This document shows positions 58,461 through 64,000 of a DNA stretch of 64,000 nt, in pieces. The notes beneath the pieces are model-generated. The model had not been told where the DNA came from. It made no database searches and worked only from the letters and a program-made list of their open reading frames with translations. The DNA lies in the NCBI GenBank assembly GCA_015657535.1, contig JADHZB010000496.1, forward strand, positions 1-64,000. Direction: 5' to 3'. The translations under genes and the position numbers were made by a program. The stretch's first letter is position 1. Every line of letters begins with the position of its first letter. This stretch comes from Nephromyces sp. MM_2019 (taxonomy: Eukaryota; Apicomplexa; Aconoidasida; Nephromycida).

Positions 58461-60776
58461 ATGGAGTTTTCGAAACAAGAAAGCTTAACTTTATCAAAAC
58501 TCTTATCTAATGGCTATATACAGTCGTTCATAGATGCTATCAGGATCTTAACTATTTGTAGTATGTTGAATATATAATAAATAGATTTATTTGTATTGTC
58601 ACATATGCTTAGAGCAATGTTTTTTGTAAGAAAACTCATATTTAAATCCCTGAAATAAAAATTATTTCCAACAGAAACTGAAAAATTTGAATTTGGAGAA
58701 CACAAAGAAATCCGAAGTTCTTTAATATTTGAATATAAAAGGCAATTGATTGAAAGTGAAGTTTTTTCTAGAGAAAATGAATTTACAAAGCGCCATGATA
58801 TTTCCAAAGGATTGGCCCAAAACTCAATAGAAAAACATAGCAATTTAGGCGTTGCTTTGTATCTTCTAGAGCGATGTCAATTGTATACTCTATCAAAACA
58901 AAATTATATAGAGCTCATATCCATATTGTTAGATATAGGTAAAAAGCTTTCATTATTTTTTTTGTAAGTTTGAGGATAGTATGATCATTGTTTATGAATT
59001 TCATGAACCTAAAGATCTGCCTATGCTTTTAAAAACTAAACATTAGTTCGTAATAAAAAAATTAGTGTTGGTACTTAGTGCAAATTTATCTTAAAAGCAA
59101 AGTCATAAAGTTATATATTAACTTATTCGCTGAAAACCTGATTTTTAATTGGTTTACTTCCCAGTTTTTTATAATAAATCAATGGGCAAGAGCAAAATAG
59201 CTGACTCAACATTTCGATCAGTTCTTGAATTTTTAAGTAAAAACGAGAATTTCAAATCAAATCCGGCTATCATGGACCGTTTGATTAAGTATAACGAAAC
59301 AGTTTTGTCAAGGAATGAACCAGATGAGCTCATGGTATACACATTATTAAGTTATTTCAAATTTATCCACAACATTTTCTTTAGCTGCTTGAAGATATTA
59401 AAAAACTAGAAAAATTAGCCAATAATGCACAATTGAACCTTTCCTTATTAATTATACAATTTAATTACGGATTGCTATTGCAAAAATTAGGTAACGTTTA
59501 GAGTCTAAAACTTCATTATTTTCAATGCAAACATCACTTTACATTAGCTCAGGCAATACTGCATCTTCAACCAGGATTTTCAAACAACTACTTGATAGGT
59601 TCGTATGTGTGCAAAAACTTTTGTACTTGGATATTTTTGAATTATGCATATTCCAAGGATTTAAAAGCTCTGTATGCTTTTATAAAATTGAATCCATATA
59701 AGAATTGCACTTATTATGTGTAAATTCTGTTAGTGTCCTTATAAAGGATACACGGATGATTAAAAAAATACTATATTGCCCAGTCAATTTGGCAAGAAAA
59801 TATATCATGTTTAATTATTCAGAAACCCTCCAAAAACAATGTTAGCAACCATTTTGGTGGGAATTGGTATTAATTTTGTAAAATCTGGATTATATAAAGT
59901 AAAAGTTACTATTACTTATTTTAAGGCTTAAAATAATCAAAATTTTATCAATATGGTATTTAAGGAGGCTACCTTTTATTTTGGGAAAATTAAAGAAATA
60001 AACTCTGATGAAGTTAGTTAGCCCCTGCAATATACTTGAAAAATATATAGAATCAAACATTTTAAATTAGATTGATTTGAATACAAAAAGGAAAAGTCAA
60101 TTTTACAATGGACTAATAAATTATAATCTTGGGGCGTTAGAGCAGGCAAAATTCGAGTTAAAAGAATTTCAGGGATATTCTAAGTATACACTATATCATA
60201 TATTACATAAACTCAGATTTAGGTACACTTATATGCATAGTAATAGAAGCAATAAAGTAAATGGATGTATACAAAATGAATGAATTTGTAATCAAGTAAA
60301 TATTATGTGTACAATGAGTGAATGATATATACGTAAAAATTAAAGCTCAGGTGTGTAGAAACGTGTAACATGTTTGTAAAATTTCATTTTGGGTAAATAA
60401 AACAATGAGCAATACCTTCTCAATACCTTAAAAAAACGTCAAGATTATATATTTATAATTTATCTAATTTCTCACTCAAAGCCTCTTAAGCTTTATGAGT
60501 GTAAACAATCCAAATTACAACAATCTTGTCAGAATCAACCATTATAAATTTTATAACACATAGCTTAATATTTAAAAATGTTTATACTTTCTCAGAATAC
60601 CTTTAGACCCTCTATATGATGCTACATCACAGCTAATAGGTAAAATTAATTTCCTCCAGAATTTAGAGAATTTTAAAGCTCTCGACACATCAAATATTAA
60701 AAATATTTTAAATTGGAAACTAAATAGATATTTATTTGCTGATTCAATAATAATTGTCAAAGAAAGTACTAATTAG
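58461..60776 (+). CDS. Helical, TPR-like protein of unknown role; 3' half of model uncertain
   Basis: The first five exons join cleanly in frame (58461-58560, 58675-58938, 59165-59334, 59385-59490, 59548-59598) and encode an all-helical protein, for example HSNLGVALYLLERCQLYTL and QLNLSLLIIQFNYGLLLQKL followed by AILHLQPGFSNN. Alternating helix pairs and a small-residue pattern suggest TPR repeats. Later exons are visible (59965-60012, 60071-60183 with FYNGLINYNLGALEQAKFEL, and 60596-60776 ending in a TAG), the last two joining in frame, but the link from 59598 to 59965 is unresolved. One possibility is an exon near 59640-59700 encoding LKALYAFIKLNPYKN. I do not recognise the family. The intron of about 400 bases before the last exon is long for this region and may hide another exon. 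Confidence 0.5.
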
Positions 60777-62008
60777 GCAGTTAACATAAAAAATATACAT
60801 ATATACATTAATATATAAGGGCTTGTATATTATAAGAACGGAGACGATGATATGCAAGAAATGATAAACAATAAATTCGACATTAACTAACAAAAGATCA
60901 AATAAGTATTTAAACCAAATTTGATCCTAAAGAATTTCATTTGGTTTTATTATATAACTATATCTTTTTGTACAACAGATATTGCTCAATTTAACGTGTT
61001 TCATGCTATATTGTTGCTGAAATTCGTCAATATGAATTTCTTTAAATAGAAATAATGCAGAAATAATACCTTACCATGTCACTCGCTTATGTGAGAATTT
61101 GAGTATATATAAAAAAATATTTATGTACTAGGAGATGTGTACACAATTTTCAATTGACTTGTGTTAAAATGTTTTACGAGCCTATATTTCAAGCAAGCTT
61201 CTGTTAGCTTTGATAATCTTCATGGCCAAGAGTTCTAATTAGATATACCTTCGATGTGTGTTGTAAGTTAGCATTTAGAAGTGTACATACATCTTTTTTA
61301 ATAAAATTTCATAAAAATTTATAATGACTAACACTAAGCAAATGCATTCAAATTTGATGTTTTTTATTGTTTTTAAATAATTATCATTGGTGATTCTACA
61401 AAATATGTCTTAAAGAAGCTATATCCTTAAAGGTTTTCTTTGGATTTTATAAAATCAACTAAATACTACTAGAACCTATAGGTATATGTCTTAGTTTTCC
61501 ATAAATTTTACACTTATATAGCCAAAGCATACAGATCCTCCTTTGTTACCTACAAACAATCCTCTTACCACAAACTTTCAAGTAACCTATAAAGTCAATC
61601 GCCTTTGATACTTTTTAAGTTAAGTCAGCTTAGTACCGACTTGTTTATCGGCATTCAGGCCGAACCCCACTACAATAAAGCCTATTCGAATTCTTCCAAG
61701 TCTCCTACTTAACATTGGAACATGACATTACGACCCTACCCTACTTTCATCGCAATTGATTAGCCTTATAACATCCTTAGTCCTATTTACAATAGCAGGT
61801 GCTCGCTTTAATAAGCCCATAATTAATTCCCCTCAACCACTACTTAATCTCCACAAGTCCTTACCATATCTCCAACTGCCTGCTCTCGCCAGAAAATAAA
61901 GATAAACATATCAAACAACTCAATAATAATCAAGCATGAATTGAATCTTATTTTCATATACATTTGAACCTATTTCTACACACTTTTGATATTTTAATTT
62001 ATCTTTCG
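60777..62008. other. Intergenic, same-strand spacer with a C-rich second half
   Basis: 1.2 kb. From about 61550 the + strand becomes notably richer in C than G up to the next gene. Overlapping inverted repeats lie at 61636-61663. No supported gene. Confidence 0.65.
61636..61663. repeat. Two overlapping short inverted repeats
   Basis: CCGA at 61636-61639 pairs with TCGG at 61648-61651, and TCGGC at 61648-61652 pairs with GCCGA at 61659-61663, so the same central arm can form two alternative hairpins. It could be a regulatory site or RNA switch-like element upstream of the CX9C gene, or chance. Confidence 0.35.
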
Positions 62009-62484
62009 ATGGGAAATCAGCTGTCAATCAAAACTTCAACACAAGACTCAAAATCAAAAACGTCCCCATGCCAAACTGAAATGGTAATGCTTTCTTTTAC
62101 AAGGTTCTATACTGGTGTTTAGCACTAATATTAGTAACATACCAATTAATTGAATGCAACATTCTTAATGATCTTTGTTAAATCTCTTTTTACAGGACAA
62201 GTACATCAAATGCGTCAACGAGTAAGCACCATAGCTACTATTTGACAAGGCATCTTTGACTATCAAACACCCTTGCCATATTATTATTAATATTAACCTC
62301 CCATTTAAATCATTATATTTCAGGCATCCTGATGGCTTAAGGGGACAAATTGACCAATGCGAAGACTTTCGAGTAATTTACAAGTAAGCACTTTATCACA
62401 AGCAATTTTTATTTATTAAATCTGTTAACATACTTTGTGTCTTTCAGAGCCTGTATAGCTGACCTTAGACCAAGAACTAAATAA
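62009..62484 (+). CDS. Small twin-CX9C (CHCH) protein, mitochondrial intermembrane space type
   Basis: A 65-residue protein in four exons (62009-62083, 62196-62221, 62324-62383, 62448-62484; 198 bases in frame). Cysteines at 21, 31, 46 and 56 form two exact C-x9-C motifs (CQTEMDKYIKC and CEDFRVIYKAC). This is the helix-loop-helix CHCH fold oxidised by Mia40 in the mitochondrial intermembrane space (family knowledge). The N-terminus MGNQLSIK fits the N-myristoylation pattern (Gly2, Ser6), a feature known from the CHCH protein CHCHD3/Mic19. The protein is much shorter than Mic19 and has a 14-residue spacer between the motifs, so a Cox23/CMC-like or CHCHD2-like member is equally possible. The ATG chosen is the one preserving all joins. 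Confidence 0.82.
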
Positions 62485-62599
62485 CCTAAAACCATCAACA
62501 TTCTTTTAAAAATACTTGCTTGTTCTGGCTTATATCTATAAAATCTAAGCTTTTATACTTTTCTTTATTCATTTATATTTTATTTTTCTTTCCGCAATC

Positions 62600-64000
62600 A
62601 TGTTGACCACATTTGGTGAACCTAAAACTTTACATCATACGCTACCTGGCACGATAAATAAGGACTTAAGCGCAATAATAAATTTTGCTACATCACCTTG
62701 CCACCATTTCATAGCTGCAATTAAACCTCATCATCTTATAATATTCCATAATGGCCACCAGCGGCTTAAACTCGCCCACATATCACGCCACGAACGCACA
62801 TGGATACATGGACCTAACAAGAAGGTATTTTGGTCTAGAGATTCAAGGAATATTTTTATCACCACTTCTCCAGGTTATTATTTTTTTGTATACAATTTTC
62901 ATCAAGGCGTTACCCCGCAATTGAAGGACAATTTAGATGAAAATTCAAAATATGATAATCAACCAAATAACAATAAGATATCTTGCCTTCTTATCCATGA
63001 AATTACCAACTTATCTAGCTTCACCATAGAATTAAAATGTTGGATTAGCTTGCCAGCAGCATGCCATAGCATTATAGCCATCCAAAAACAGATCATAGCA
63101 GCATGCTCGAAACAACTCTGCTTTTATTTCATAGATCAATCTTCCTACAATGTGGTTTGGGTTGTGTACTTAAATGACTTCTATGAACGATTATATATAC
63201 CTTCACCAGCCCTTTTGAATACAAAGTTTTGGCATCAGAATTTTAATGGTGCAAACCCATCAGAAACAGGTTCCTTGATATTTGCACCTCATCATGCAAC
63301 GAGTGTTATTCAATATATCAAGAAAATGAGGCATACGAAAATTGATACACACGTTCTCAATGATCATTTTGTACATAATTCACCGAGTTATCCACCATCA
63401 TTCGAGACACATAAACCAGTTTCACCTAATATAGAAGTATCACAAAGAGATAAAAGCCGTGCCAAAAGTGTAAATACATTCAGATCAGATCACAATTCGA
63501 TATTTGGATACAATAATAAAGAAGCCACAGGCATAGAAAAGATACAGCTCTCTCAATCTTTAGACCTACTTGGCTGTCTCTTGACAAATGGTGCATTACT
63601 TTTACTAGCATATAAATCACCTTTTAATTATTCTAATTACAAAAATTACACAGCATCCTACCCTGCCAATGATTTCCCACAGCATACAGAAACAAATAAA
63701 CAAGACATAAATAAATGGCATAATCGGATTATTGGGATATCATCTTCATATATTTCATCCAATGAACCTCCCCCCATAGGTTTTGTTATGAAGAATGGTG
63801 GTGTCACTGAGATGGAGTTCAACCCATCACAACTACAACTTGTACTCGCTCTTGAAAATGGAATTACCGAAATACACACTTTTCCTATAAACTCATTAGA
63901 TGATCAAAATCCCCCTATCATAAGATTTGATATCACAAAACTTTCACTGTACTCGTACCCTCACGACCATATATATTCAATACAATGGCACCCTAATGGT
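62600..64000 (+). CDS. RIC1-like beta-propeller protein, 3' partial
   Basis: An ATG-initiated frame of 467 codons stays open to the window edge with no intron. The start reads MLTTFGEPKTLHHTLPG. WD-like strands follow in a pattern seen at the N-terminus of RIC1, the large subunit of the Ric1-Rgp1 exchange factor for the Golgi GTPase Rab6/Ypt6: HHFIAAIKPHHLIIFHNGH, then WSRDSRNIFITTSPGYYFFVYNF, much later MEFNPSQLQLVLALENGITEIH, and finally IYSIQWHPNG at the window edge. An Asn/His-rich insertion (residues about 245-320) separates the blades. RIC1 is a guess from blade order and the GYxFFVY strand; any WD40-type scaffold is possible. The + strand of this gene is unusually C-rich for the window. 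Confidence 0.5.
   Translation, partial: MLTTFGEPKTLHHTLPGTINKDLSAIINFATSPCHHFIAAIKPHHLIIFHNGHQRLKLAHISRHERTWIHGPNKKVFWSRDSRNIFITTSPGYYFFVYNFHQGVTPQLKDNLDENSKYDNQPNNNKISCLLIHEITNLSSFTIELKCWISLPAACHSIIAIQKQIIAACSKQLCFYFIDQSSYNVVWVVYLNDFYERLYIPSPALLNTKFWHQNFNGANPSETGSLIFAPHHATSVIQYIKKMRHTKIDTHVLNDHFVHNSPSYPPSFETHKPVSPNIEVSQRDKSRAKSVNTFRSDHNSIFGYNNKEATGIEKIQLSQSLDLLGCLLTNGALLLLAYKSPFNYSNYKNYTASYPANDFPQHTETNKQDINKWHNRIIGISSSYISSNEPPPIGFVMKNGGVTEMEFNPSQLQLVLALENGITEIHTFPINSLDDQNPPIIRFDITKLSLYSYPHDHIYSIQWHPNG

Overview
This window comes from a nuclear chromosome of an AT-rich, intron-rich microbial eukaryote (a protist; I cannot place it further). Most genes are broken by short introns (about 50-350 bases, GT...AG with T-rich or A/T-rich 3' ends), and the families present are all eukaryotic: an ORC5-like ATPase, GPN1, VMP1, PEX10, TEL2, a Vps9-domain Rab GEF and phosphatidylinositol synthase. 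An alveolate or apicomplexan-like source is possible (PepN-type M1 aminopeptidase, divergent actin-related protein) but not shown. Gene models were made by hand-splicing; where stated, exon lengths sum to an intact reading frame.

Layout. 1-8 kb: 3' part of a succinate-semialdehyde-type aldehyde dehydrogenase (+) and a BFR1-like coiled-coil gene (-), both with introns full of CA/TG/TA microsatellite. This repeat load stops near 8 kb. 9.3-20 kb: a short-chain dehydrogenase (-), a 4.4 kb gene-free stretch with a relatively GC-rich possible relic, an M1 aminopeptidase (+) and a small secreted protein (+). 21-34 kb: ORC5-like (-, 13 exons), actin-related protein (+), phosphatidylinositol synthase (+), PEX10 (-) and a LOG-family phosphoribohydrolase (-). 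35-39 kb: two unrecognised small genes (-), then two structured RNA genes in tandem on the + strand that read as RNase MRP RNA followed by RNase P RNA. 39.7-49 kb: an RPAP3-like TPR protein, TEL2 and GPN1, all on the - strand. 50-64 kb: VMP1 (+), a Vps9-domain Rab GEF (-), a helical/TPR-like gene (+), a small twin-CX9C protein (+) and the first 467 codons of a RIC1-like beta-propeller protein (+, running off the window).

How they relate. BFR1, VMP1, the Vps9 GEF, the RIC1-like protein and PI synthase belong to ER, endosome and Golgi membrane biology. RPAP3-like, TEL2 and GPN1 all belong to HSP90/R2TP-linked assembly of RNA polymerase II or PIKK kinases and lie within 10 kb of each other. PEX10 implies a peroxisome import machinery. 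The most striking find is the side-by-side pair of RNase MRP and RNase P RNA genes, two related RNAs that are unlinked in familiar model organisms. No tRNA, rRNA, CRISPR array or recognisable transposase was seen.
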